From the NCBI GenBank assembly GCA_035575515.1, contig DATLXU010000127.1, positions 62,001 to 126,000 on the forward strand: DNA of 64,000 nucleotides, in the 5' to 3' direction. The notes under the pieces were generated by a model. The model was given only the letters and a program-made list of their open reading frames with translations. It was not told the origin of the DNA and did no database searches. Numbering within the stretch: position 1 is the stretch's first letter; the number at the start of each line of letters is the position of its first letter. Shown in pieces: positions 44,553 to 53,987 of this stretch. Origin of the DNA: DATLXU01 sp035575515. Lineage in GTDB: Bacteria > Acidobacteriota > Blastocatellia > UBA7656. Position numbers and translations under genes: made by a program.

Positions 44553-45755
44553 ATGCGAGCGGTAAAGGAGCAGAAGAGCAAAGCCGGATACATCATAGCG
44601 ACGCTCTCAATCGCAGCCGCGACCGCCGCGCTTAAATTGTTCGGCAGCCATATCAATTCAACAACAGTCGCGCTCGCGCTGCTGTTGATTGTTCTGTTCG
44701 TTGCAACTCGATGGGGATCGCGCCCCGCCGTCGTCGCTTCATTGCTCAGCATGGTTTGCTTCAACTATTTCTTCCTTCCGCCGGTGGGCACGTTGACCAT
44801 AGCGACGCCCGACAACTGGGTTGCGCTCGCCGCGTTCTTAATCACCGCCGTCACCGCCGGAGAGCTTTCGGCTCGCGCAAGGCGGCGCGCCGAAGAGGCC
44901 GAAGCCGGACGGCGCGAGATCGAGCGTTTATACAGTGAGCTTCAAGACGCATTCGAGCGCGCAAGCTATGCGGAAGCTCTCAAACGTAGCGAGCGGTTGA
45001 AATCGGCTTTGTTAGACGCCGTGACGCATGACATTCGCACGCCGCTCACTTCCATCAAAGCGTCCGTTACGACACTGCTCGACGAGTTGCGCGCAATGAC
45101 AGGTGAAGCGGTCGCGCTCGACGCGGAAGGCCGCAGAGAGATGCTTGAAATAATTAACGAGGAAGCGGATCGGTTGAATCGTTTTGTCGAAAACCTTCTG
45201 GAGCTTGCGCGCATAGAAGCAGGCGAGATGCATCTCAGGCGCAGGTGGGGAGCGATTGACGAGATAGTGCTTGCGGCGCTTGAGCGAGCCGAGCCGCTCA
45301 CACGCCGTCACCGGATTGAAGCGGCTGTCGAGAACGAATTGCCGCTGGCGCGCGTTGACGGGCGAGCCGTTGCTGAAGTCCTTTATACTCTCATTGACAA
45401 CGCCGCGAAGTATTCTCCGGCGGGCACGCGCATACGGGTTACGGCCAGTCGAGTTGATGAGAAGCTATTGCAGCTGTCGGTTGAAGATGAAGGGCCGGGC
45501 ATTCCCGTTGAGATGCGCGAGCGCGCCTTCGATAAATTCTTTCGCGCAATGCGTGACGGCGACTCAGGCGCGGGCCGCGCTTCGGGCGTAGGGATGGGAC
45601 TGGCAATTGCGCGAGGCATTATCGAGGCGCACGGTGGGCGCATCTGGATTGAAGATGGAGAGAACGGGCGCGGGACTCGCGTCGCGTTCACGTTGCCGGT
45701 GGGCAATGAAGAAGAAATTGCTCTGGAAGAATTGAAGCAGATCAGCTCCCGATGA
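44553..45755 (+). CDS. Sensor histidine kinase equal to the C-terminal half of KdpD
   Basis: About 400 residues. A TATAAT at 44540-44545 ends so close to the ATG at 44553 that the mRNA may be leaderless; an ATG at 44544 is also in frame. Four hydrophobic helices form the DUF4118 membrane module of KdpD (GYIIATLSIAAATAALKLFG... VVASLLSMVCFNYFFLPPVGTLTIATPDNWVALAAFLITAVTAG). A coiled coil leads into the H-box ALLDAVTHDIRTPLTSIKASV with the phosphoacceptor His. The N-box (LIDNAAKYSP), G1 (DEGPGIP), F-box and G2 (GVGMGLAIARGIIEAHGG) are complete. The usual N-terminal KdpD and USP domains are missing; they are encoded separately at 55942-57087. kdpE follows. Confidence 0.85.
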   Translation: MRAVKEQKSKAGYIIATLSIAAATAALKLFGSHINSTTVALALLLIVLFVATRWGSRPAVVASLLSMVCFNYFFLPPVGTLTIATPDNWVALAAFLITAVTAGELSARARRRAEEAEAGRREIERLYSELQDAFERASYAEALKRSERLKSALLDAVTHDIRTPLTSIKASVTTLLDELRAMTGEAVALDAEGRREMLEIINEEADRLNRFVENLLELARIEAGEMHLRRRWGAIDEIVLAALERAEPLTRRHRIEAAVENELPLARVDGRAVAEVLYTLIDNAAKYSPAGTRIRVTASRVDEKLLQLSVEDEGPGIPVEMRERAFDKFFRAMRDGDSGAGRASGVGMGLAIARGIIEAHGGRIWIEDGENGRGTRVAFTLPVGNEEEIALEELKQISSR

Positions 45756-45875
45756 ATCGCAGGCAATTTTTGGAGCGATGCTTCACGCTTGCAGCCTTCA
45801 AAGAAGGTTTTCAAAAGAGCGGGCAAACCGCCGCACTCTGAAACTATTCAGAAATCGCAAACGCGCGATTAGCGC

Positions 45876-46577
45876 ATGAACGAAAAGAAGCGCATTCTAA
45901 TCGTCGACGACGAGCCGCAGATCACGCGCGTGCTCAGGCGCAGCCTGACCACGCACGGCTACGACGTGCGCAGCGCCGCCGACGGTGAAAGCGCGCTTGA
46001 AACGTTCGGCGATTGGCCCGCCGATCTTGTCGTCACTGACCTTGCGATGCCGAATGTCAATGGCATTGAGCTATGCCGACGATTGCGCGCTTTGTCGCGG
46101 GTTCCGATCATCGTGCTCTCGGTTCGCGGCGAAGAGCAGATGAAGGTTGAAGCGCTGGATGCGGGCGCGGATGATTATGTGACGAAGCCCTTTGGCATGG
46201 ACGAGTTGCTTGCGCGCATCCGGGCGGCGCTGCGCCGCGCGCCTGAGGCTCACGCCGATGGCGAAGCTCTAACGATTTTGAAAGCGGGCGATTTTCGCGT
46301 TGACCTCGCAGCGCGCATCGTCACGGTCCAAGGCCGCGAAGTTCGCCTCACGCCGAAGGAATTCGACCTGCTGGTTTATATGATCGGCCACAGCGGAAGA
46401 GTTTTGACGCACCGCGCGCTGCTTGCCGCCGTGTGGGGCGGCAACTACGTCGAACAGCACGAATATCTGCGTGTTTTCGTCGGGCAACTGAGAAAAAAGA
46501 TTGAGCCAGACCCGGCCTCGCCGCGCTACATCCTGACAGAGCCGTGGATAGGTTATCGGTTCAATCCCGGCGCGTGA
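45876..46577 (+). CDS. kdpE: Response regulator KdpE
   Basis: A 233-residue OmpR-type regulator. Receiver domain: ILIVDDEPQITRVLRRSL, phosphoacceptor Asp in DLVVTDLAMPN (about residue 54), and the Lys of DYVTKPFGMDELLARI. The winged-helix DNA-binding domain contains VRLTPKEFDLLVYMIGHSGRVLTHRALLAAVWGGNYVEQHEYLRVFVGQLRKKIEPDP. It should activate the potassium genes when phosphorylated by the split KdpD system. It lies directly upstream of the first KdpE-like operator. Confidence 0.92.
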   Translation: MNEKKRILIVDDEPQITRVLRRSLTTHGYDVRSAADGESALETFGDWPADLVVTDLAMPNVNGIELCRRLRALSRVPIIVLSVRGEEQMKVEALDAGADDYVTKPFGMDELLARIRAALRRAPEAHADGEALTILKAGDFRVDLAARIVTVQGREVRLTPKEFDLLVYMIGHSGRVLTHRALLAAVWGGNYVEQHEYLRVFVGQLRKKIEPDPASPRYILTEPWIGYRFNPGA

Positions 46578-46610
46578 AACTCTCCTGTTTGTCCCGCATC
46601 AATCCTTACG

Positions 46611-46660
46611 AACTTTTTATAATCATTTTACTCCACCCTTACGCGCCCGGTGCTAGCCTG
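46611..46660 (+). promoter_or_regulatory. KdpE-like operator and promoter before the porin-kdp genes
   Basis: AACTTTTTATAA (46611-46622) is followed by TTTTAC, CTCCA and CCCTTACGCGC (46626-46646), then by a possible -10 box in TGCTAGCCT. The element resembles the T-rich E. coli kdp operator and matches a second copy at 57227-57260 at nearly all positions of the core. Confidence 0.6.
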
Positions 46661-46718
46661 TGAATGTGACGAGGTCCTGCAAGGAACTGCGGCCAGCCGA
46701 CGCGCTGGGGAGATGAAA

Positions 46719-48239
46719 ATGGGGATAAAATTGTTGGCAGCAGCTTTCGCCATCGCGATGGTTGTTTTGTTGTGGCTGCGCGAATTCATCCTCAGCATTG
46801 GAAAAAAGAAGAAAGCTGGCAGTGTCCACGAGGTGCTCGTCGTGCGCGCAGAGGATGAAAGAAGACCGCCAGAGCGCGCAGATGTGGAAGAGAGTCCAGA
46901 CGAAGTTCAGCCCGACGCTTCATCGGTTGAGATTGAAGAGTTTCTTGCCGAGCTTCGCGCGAAGGCGCAAGACAAGCCGCGCAAGAATAACTCTCTTTTC
47001 TTGATAGCCATCCCGGCTCTAGTTGCAAGCTGGTTGCCTGCTGCGGCTTCAATCTGTCGCGCTCAAAGCTCTAGCATCAAGATAGGCCCGGTCGTTTCTG
47101 ACAAGACTAATTCCGGCAAGTCGTTACTCGATAATGCGGTCGCTGAGGAAGTAGCGTCTCAAGAACCGCAGAAACAGCAGTCGAAGCCTGAATGGAACTA
47201 TGGTGGCTTCGTGGATGTTGGCTACTCGCTCGATTTCAACCATCCGGCAAATCTGTTTTTCCGAAGTCGCGGTACCGCTTGGCACGTCGATAACTTGTAT
47301 CTGAATATAGCGGGCGCATATGTGAAGAAAGATCCCTCCGAATCTTCACGATGGGGCGGTCAATTGACAGTCCAAGGGGGGAAAGATTCCGAGGTTTTTG
47401 GGTTCTCCGCAACGGCTCCAAACATCGGAGGTTTCAAAGTCCTTCGCCACCTCGGTCCAACAAATGTGTCTTATCTTGCGCCTGTGGGCAAGGGACTCAC
47501 TGTGCAGGGTGGAATCTTCGGCAGTTTGATCGGCTACGACTCGCTCTACGCCAAGGATAATTTAGAATATACCAGACCGTGGGGAGCCGACTTCACGCCG
47601 TATTTGATGATGGGCGTCAACGCGAGTTATCCCTTCAACGAGAAGCTCACCGGCGCGTTCTTCGTGATCAATGGATACTGGCATCTGGCCAACGCGAACA
47701 GTGTCCCTAGTTCGGGTGGCCAACTTGCCTATAAGGCAAGCCCGCGCGTGACAGTGAAGGAAACGGTTCTTTGGGGGCCTCATCAGTCGAACACCTCATT
47801 CAAGTTCTGGCGCTTCCTTACGGACACCATTGTCGAATGCAAGACAGATCGAGTTACTTTTGCATTTGAATACATCTACTCGTCGGAACGTGTTGACGCT
47901 CTTGGAACGCCCCGCGCCTTGATGATGGCTGGCCAGTTGCCGGTGCATTTTGCTTTGAACAAACGGTGGAGTGCAACCGTTCGACCTGAGGTTTTCTGGG
48001 ATCGCAATGGCCGGTGGACCTTAGCCAGGCAGACCGTCAAAGCCATCACGACTACGCTCGAATATCGCATCCCGTACCGACAAACCAATACGATCCTGCG
48101 GCTGGAGCACCGGTATGACGATTCGCGGGGGCCAGATGGAGGCTTCTTCAGAGGTGCTGAAGTACAGCCAGGCATGGTCGGCTTGACGCCAACCCAGCAC
48201 CTTTTGATTTTCGGGCTGCTCTTCACGTTCGACCGCTAA
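46719..48239 (+). CDS. Outer-membrane beta-barrel porin of the kdp locus, with extra N-terminal membrane segment
   Basis: 506 residues from the ATG at 46719 (GGGGAG 6 nt upstream). Residues from about 140 to the end form a barrel with alternating beta-strands and the terminal aromatic FGLLFTFDR; FVDVGYSLDFNHPAN is typical of the BBP2-type porin group. The N-terminus is odd: a first hydrophobic helix (LLAAAFAIAMVVLLWLREFIL), an acidic linker of about 65 residues, then KPRKNNSLFLIAIPALVASWLPAAASICRAQ, which looks like the porin signal itself. Two ORFs may have fused or the real start may lie at an internal non-ATG codon. It precedes kdpF and probably lets ions cross the outer membrane. Confidence 0.7.
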   Translation: MGIKLLAAAFAIAMVVLLWLREFILSIGKKKKAGSVHEVLVVRAEDERRPPERADVEESPDEVQPDASSVEIEEFLAELRAKAQDKPRKNNSLFLIAIPALVASWLPAAASICRAQSSSIKIGPVVSDKTNSGKSLLDNAVAEEVASQEPQKQQSKPEWNYGGFVDVGYSLDFNHPANLFFRSRGTAWHVDNLYLNIAGAYVKKDPSESSRWGGQLTVQGGKDSEVFGFSATAPNIGGFKVLRHLGPTNVSYLAPVGKGLTVQGGIFGSLIGYDSLYAKDNLEYTRPWGADFTPYLMMGVNASYPFNEKLTGAFFVINGYWHLANANSVPSSGGQLAYKASPRVTVKETVLWGPHQSNTSFKFWRFLTDTIVECKTDRVTFAFEYIYSSERVDALGTPRALMMAGQLPVHFALNKRWSATVRPEVFWDRNGRWTLARQTVKAITTTLEYRIPYRQTNTILRLEHRYDDSRGPDGGFFRGAEVQPGMVGLTPTQHLLIFGLLFTFDR

Positions 48240-48250
48240 GGATCCGGGTA

Positions 48251-48451
48251 GTGGAGGTGACAGAACTTTACACAGAGCTTAAAGCGCGACACGAGGCCGG
48301 CATATCGGAGTGGTCTCTGGTAAAGCGAATGGCGGAGGTCTTCGTCAAAGACCTTCGTTACTACATAGATTTCCTTATGGCTTGCTTTCTAGTCTGGCGT
48401 GAATTGCGCCGCGAGAGGGAAAGCGCAAAGAACAAGGATATTGCGGGGTAG
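48251..48451 (+). CDS. Small membrane-associated protein of the kdp operon
   Basis: 66 residues, GTG start, 11 nt after the porin. Sequence EVTELYTELKARHEAGISEWSLVKRMAEVFVKDLRYYIDFLMACFLVWRELRRERE: an amphipathic N-terminus and a single hydrophobic helix. No family recognised; support comes from its position in the operon and its codon use. Confidence 0.45.
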   Translation: MEVTELYTELKARHEAGISEWSLVKRMAEVFVKDLRYYIDFLMACFLVWRELRRERESAKNKDIAG

Positions 48452-48453
48452 AC

Positions 48454-48537
48454 ATGGGAGACATCATCTTCATCGCGCTGACAATTGTTTTCTTCGCCTT
48501 GTCCGTCTGGTACGTCCGATTCTGCGAAAAGGTGTAG
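48454..48537 (+). CDS. 27-residue membrane peptide upstream of kdpF
   Basis: Starts MGDIIFIALTIVFFALSVW and ends YVRFCEKV, one transmembrane helix. Very similar peptides occur, as I recall, just before kdpF or kdpA in many genomes. The stop codon overlaps the GGAG of kdpF. Confidence 0.55.
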   Translation: MGDIIFIALTIVFFALSVWYVRFCEKV

Positions 48538-48545
48538 GAGCCAAG

Positions 48546-48638
48546 ATGACGAATATCGAATACATAATCAGCGGAGTAATTGCCCTGCTGTTGCTCTTTT
48601 ATCTGATGTACGCGCTACTCAAGCCAGAGAGGTTTTAG
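48546..48638 (+). CDS. kdpF: Potassium-transporting ATPase subunit KdpF
   Basis: A 30-residue peptide with one helix (IISGVIALLLLFYLMYALLKPERF), the usual size and end of KdpF, which stabilises the KdpABC complex. GGAG is 5 nt upstream. The last base of its TAG stop is the first base of the inserted IS5-type element; without the insertion the stop would lie two bases before the kdpA ATG. Confidence 0.8.
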   Translation: MTNIEYIISGVIALLLLFYLMYALLKPERF

Positions 48639-49509
48639 AGCGTGTTGAGAAATTAGAGGAGAGGCAGTGGAAATGGGTAAACTGTCATTGCCATGAACCG
48701 CACAACCCTATCCATCTGACCTCTCCGATGAGCAGTGGAAACTGCTCGAACCTATGTTACCACCTGCGGTTCCTGCGCGGTCGCAAGCGAACGGTGGATT
48801 TGCGCGAAATTGTCAACGCTATCCTTTACCTGCTGCGGACGGGTTGTGCTTGGCGTTATTTGCCTCACGAGTTCCCCGAGTGGACGACCGTTTATTATTA
48901 CTTGCGGTTGCTGGCGCGACTTAGACTGGTTCGCCAAACTCAACGGCGAATTACGCAGCCCGCATCCGCAGGGCTTACGGACGCGACCGTAGACCCTAGC
49001 GCCGCCATCATCGATTCGCAATCGGTAAAGACGACCGAGCACGGGCGGCGAAAAAGGCTATGACGCGGGCAAGAAAGTCAATTGGCGCAAGCGTCATATC
49101 CTGGTCGATACCTTGGGCTTGTTGCTCTCGGTCAAAGTCTTGGCAGCCAATATCCAAGACCGCGGGGAGCGCGAAAGCCTTACTCGATGAAGTCAAAGAA
49201 CGACCCCCGCGCCTCCACTTGATCTGGGCCGATGGCGGCTATGGCGGCAAGTTGATTACTTGGGTAGCGACGAAGCGGTTTGTGGTTATTGCAAGTCGTC
49301 AAGCGCACAGATGACGTCAAAGGCTTCGTGGTTTTGCCCAGACGATGGGTCGTTGAACTTGCCCTTCGGCTGGCTGGGTCGCCCGCCGACGATTGAGCAA
49401 AGACTATGAGCGGCATTGTGAATCCTCCGAGTCGTTTGTTTATCTGGCGATGATTCACCTGATGCTCAAGCGGTTGAAGCCTATGCGAACTTAATTTCTC
49501 AACACGCTC
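48638..49509. mobile_element. Decayed IS5-family insertion sequence
   Basis: 872 bp with perfect 18-bp terminal inverted repeats starting GAGCGTGTTGAGAAATT, flanked by TTA direct repeats (48635-48637 and 49510-49512), the 3-bp duplication expected for this group. It holds one broken transposase gene. It lies exactly between kdpF and kdpA and separates kdpA from the AGAGAGG at the end of kdpF that would have been its ribosome site. Confidence 0.88.
48690..49491 (+). pseudogene. IS5-family transposase, broken by several frameshifts
   Basis: Recognisable pieces in changing frames: GRKRTVDLREIVNAILYLLRTGCAWRYLPHEFPEWTTVYYYLR, RDLDWFAKLN, SAAIIDSQSVKTTE (first Asp of the DDE triad), GYDAGKK-like text, HILVDTLGLLLSVKVLA, RLHLIWADGGYGGKLITWV (second Asp), a damaged RRWVVE region (third acidic residue) and SESFVYLAMIHLMLKRLKPMRT. 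At least four indels break the frame, so the element cannot move on its own, although its ends are intact. Confidence 0.85.
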
Positions 49510-49515
49510 TTAGAT

Positions 49516-51291
49516 ATGACTATCAACGGTTGGTTGCAAATCCTGTTATTCCTCGCGGCAATCTTGCTGGTCACAAAGCCGCTCGGTGTCTATATGGCGC
49601 GAGTGTTTAATCGCGAGAAAACGTTTCTCGATAGGGTGTTGCGCCCAATCGAACAACTTATCTATCGCCTGACTCGCGTTGACGAATCGCGCGAGATGCG
49701 CTGGACCGAGTACGCCGTCGCGATGCTACTGTTCAGTGCCGTCTCGATGGTGGTGCTATACCTACTTCAGCGGCTTCAAGGTGTGCTGCCTTTCAACCCA
49801 CAGAACCTGTCAGGCGTCGGAGATCATTCATCTTTCAACACAGCCGCGTCGTTCACGACAAACACCAACTGGCAAAGCTACGTGCCAGAAACGACGATGA
49901 GCTACCTGACGCAGATGGCCGGGCTCGCTTATCACAATTTCGTCTCTGCCGCGGTCGGCATCGCACTCGCCATTGCCTTCATTCGTGGCATCGCCCGGCG
50001 CGAGAAAGACACAATCGGCAACTTCTGGGTTGACTTTGTGCGCTGCACCCTCTGGGTGCTTGTCCCGTTCTGCGTAATCGGCGCGCTCGCGCTCGTCTCG
50101 CAGGGCGTCGTACAAAACCTCAAACCTTATGACACGGCGAAGCTCGTCGAGCCGCTGACGGTAGAAAAAGAGTTGGAGGATGGCAGGAAAACTACGGAGA
50201 CAGTCATCGAGCAGGTGATAGCTCAAGGGCCTGTCGCGTCGCAGGAGATAATCAAAGAGTTGGGCACAAACGGTGGAGGGTTCTTCAACGCCAATAGTGC
50301 GCACCCGTTTGAAAATCCCACGCCGCTTGCGAACTTCATAGAACTGTTTGCCATCTTCGCCATCTCTTCGGGGCTTACTTACACGCTAGGGCGAATGACC
50401 GGCTCGCAGCGACACGGTTGGGCCGTGTGGGGAGCGATGGCCGCGCTGTTTCTGGTCGGAGTCGCAGTCAGCTACTGGTCAGAAGCGCGAGGCAACCCGC
50501 TGCTTGCGGGCACTGACCAGACCGTAAGCGCGATGCAATCGGGCGGCAACATGGAAGGCAAAGAAGTCCGCTTCGGCATTGCCAACTCTGCGCTGTTTGC
50601 AACCGTCACGACCGACGCATCGTGCGGTGCGGTCAACTCGATGCTTGACTCATACACGCCGCTCGGCGGGCTTGTGCCGCTTACAAATATGATGCTCGGC
50701 GAAGTCATATTCGGCGGCGTCGGCGCTGGTATGTACGGCATTCTGATTTTCGTAATACTTTCAGTCTTCATCGCGGGATTGATGGTCGGTCGCACGCCTG
50801 AATACTTGGGCAAGAAGATTGAAAGCTATGACGTGAAGATGGCGATGCTCGCCGTGCTGATCTTCCCTCTGACAATTCTCATACTGGCGGGCATATCGGC
50901 AATCTCGCCGTCGTTTGGCACATCGAGCATCTTAAATCCCGGCCCGCATGGGCTTTCAGAGATTCTTTACGCTTACACTTCCGGCACTGGCAACAACGGC
51001 TCTGCGTTCGCAGGGATTTCTGCCAACACGCCCTGGTACAACACGACAATTGGGCTGGCGATGCTTATCGGGCGATTCCTGATAATCATCCCGATGCTTG
51101 CTGTCGCGGGCAATCTCGGTCGCAAGAAGATAGTGCCGCCATCGCTCGGAACGTTTCCCGTAACGACGCCGCTGTTCACGGCGCTGCTCGTCTCGGTGAT
51201 CGTGATTGTTGGTGCATTGACTTTCTTTCCTGCGCTGAGCCTTGGCCCCATTGTTGAACACTTGCTGATGGGAGCGGGACAAAGTTTCTGA
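49516..51291 (+). CDS. kdpA: Potassium-transporting ATPase subunit KdpA
   Basis: A 591-residue polytopic protein forming the K+ selectivity pathway. LSGVGDHSSFNTAASFTTNTNWQSY (about residues 97-121) and GTNGGGFFNANSAHPFENPT (about 255-274) are conserved pore segments. The length and about ten helices fit KdpA. The ATG directly follows the IS element and has no evident ribosome-binding site, the usual one having been displaced with kdpF. It overlaps nothing downstream; kdpB begins 9 nt later. Confidence 0.95.
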   Translation: MTINGWLQILLFLAAILLVTKPLGVYMARVFNREKTFLDRVLRPIEQLIYRLTRVDESREMRWTEYAVAMLLFSAVSMVVLYLLQRLQGVLPFNPQNLSGVGDHSSFNTAASFTTNTNWQSYVPETTMSYLTQMAGLAYHNFVSAAVGIALAIAFIRGIARREKDTIGNFWVDFVRCTLWVLVPFCVIGALALVSQGVVQNLKPYDTAKLVEPLTVEKELEDGRKTTETVIEQVIAQGPVASQEIIKELGTNGGGFFNANSAHPFENPTPLANFIELFAIFAISSGLTYTLGRMTGSQRHGWAVWGAMAALFLVGVAVSYWSEARGNPLLAGTDQTVSAMQSGGNMEGKEVRFGIANSALFATVTTDASCGAVNSMLDSYTPLGGLVPLTNMMLGEVIFGGVGAGMYGILIFVILSVFIAGLMVGRTPEYLGKKIESYDVKMAMLAVLIFPLTILILAGISAISPSFGTSSILNPGPHGLSEILYAYTSGTGNNGSAFAGISANTPWYNTTIGLAMLIGRFLIIIPMLAVAGNLGRKKIVPPSLGTFPVTTPLFTALLVSVIVIVGALTFFPALSLGPIVEHLLMGAGQSF

Positions 51292-51299
51292 GGTCGAAC

Positions 51300-53359
<2,060 letters not shown>

Positions 53360-53363
<4 letters not shown>

Positions 53364-53917
53364 AAAACTTTGTGACGGCTATATTGATGGCGATAGTGAC
53401 GACGATTTTGCTTGGTCTGGTTTATCCGCTCGTCGTAACGGGACTCGCGCAGGTCATATTCCCTGACAAAGCCAACGGGCAGTTGATCGTGCGCTATGGC
53501 ACGGTCATAGGCTCGCGCATCATTGGCCAGCCTTTCGCATCGCCGCGCTACTTTCATTCGCGGCCTTCTGCGGCGGGCGCGGGCTATGACGCGGGCGCGT
53601 CTTCAGGCTCGAATCTCGGCCCGACCAATAACGCTTTGATCGAGCGCGTGAAGACGGATGTCGAAAGCCGACAAAAAGAGAATCCTAACGCGCCCGTGCC
53701 GATTGATCTGGTGACGGCTTCGGCTTCTGGGCTCGACCCGCACATCTCACCGGCAGCGGCAGAATTTCAGGTGCCGCGAGTGGCGCAAGCGCGCGGATTG
53801 AGTGTTGATGAGGTGCGCCGTCTTGTGCAAGAGCATACCGAAGGCAGGACGTTCGGGATATTAGGCGAGCCGCGCGTCAACGTGCTCGAATTGAACCTGG
53901 CGCTGGATAAAAAGTGA
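53360..53917 (+). CDS. kdpC: Potassium-transporting ATPase subunit KdpC
   Basis: A 185-residue subunit with one N-terminal helix (AILMAIVTTILLGLVYPLVVTGLAQVIF) and the conserved periplasmic part: GSRIIGQPFASPRYFHSRPSAAG, SGSNLGPTN, VTASASGLDPHISPAAAEFQVPRVA and RVNVLELNLALD. Its start overlaps kdpB, and its stop lies in a heptamer-repeat arm. Confidence 0.95.
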
Positions 53918-53986
53918 AAAGTGAAAAGTGGATAACAGCGAGAAGCTTGCCTTAACACTATTCACTATTCGCTTTTCACTATTCGA
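53909..53986. repeat. AAAAGTG heptamer inverted repeat
   Basis: Left arm 53909-53930 with three AAAAGTG units and a right arm 53957-53986 with CACTATT/CTTTTCACTATT units. It includes the kdpC stop codon and reaches the next start. Confidence 0.7.
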
Positions 53987-53987
53987 T

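Noticed and set aside
44996..45020. A match to the palindrome left arm (TTGAAATCGGCTTTG) in the kinase gene
   Set aside because: The right half does not follow and the codons encode the conserved KSALLDAVTHD segment; taken as chance.
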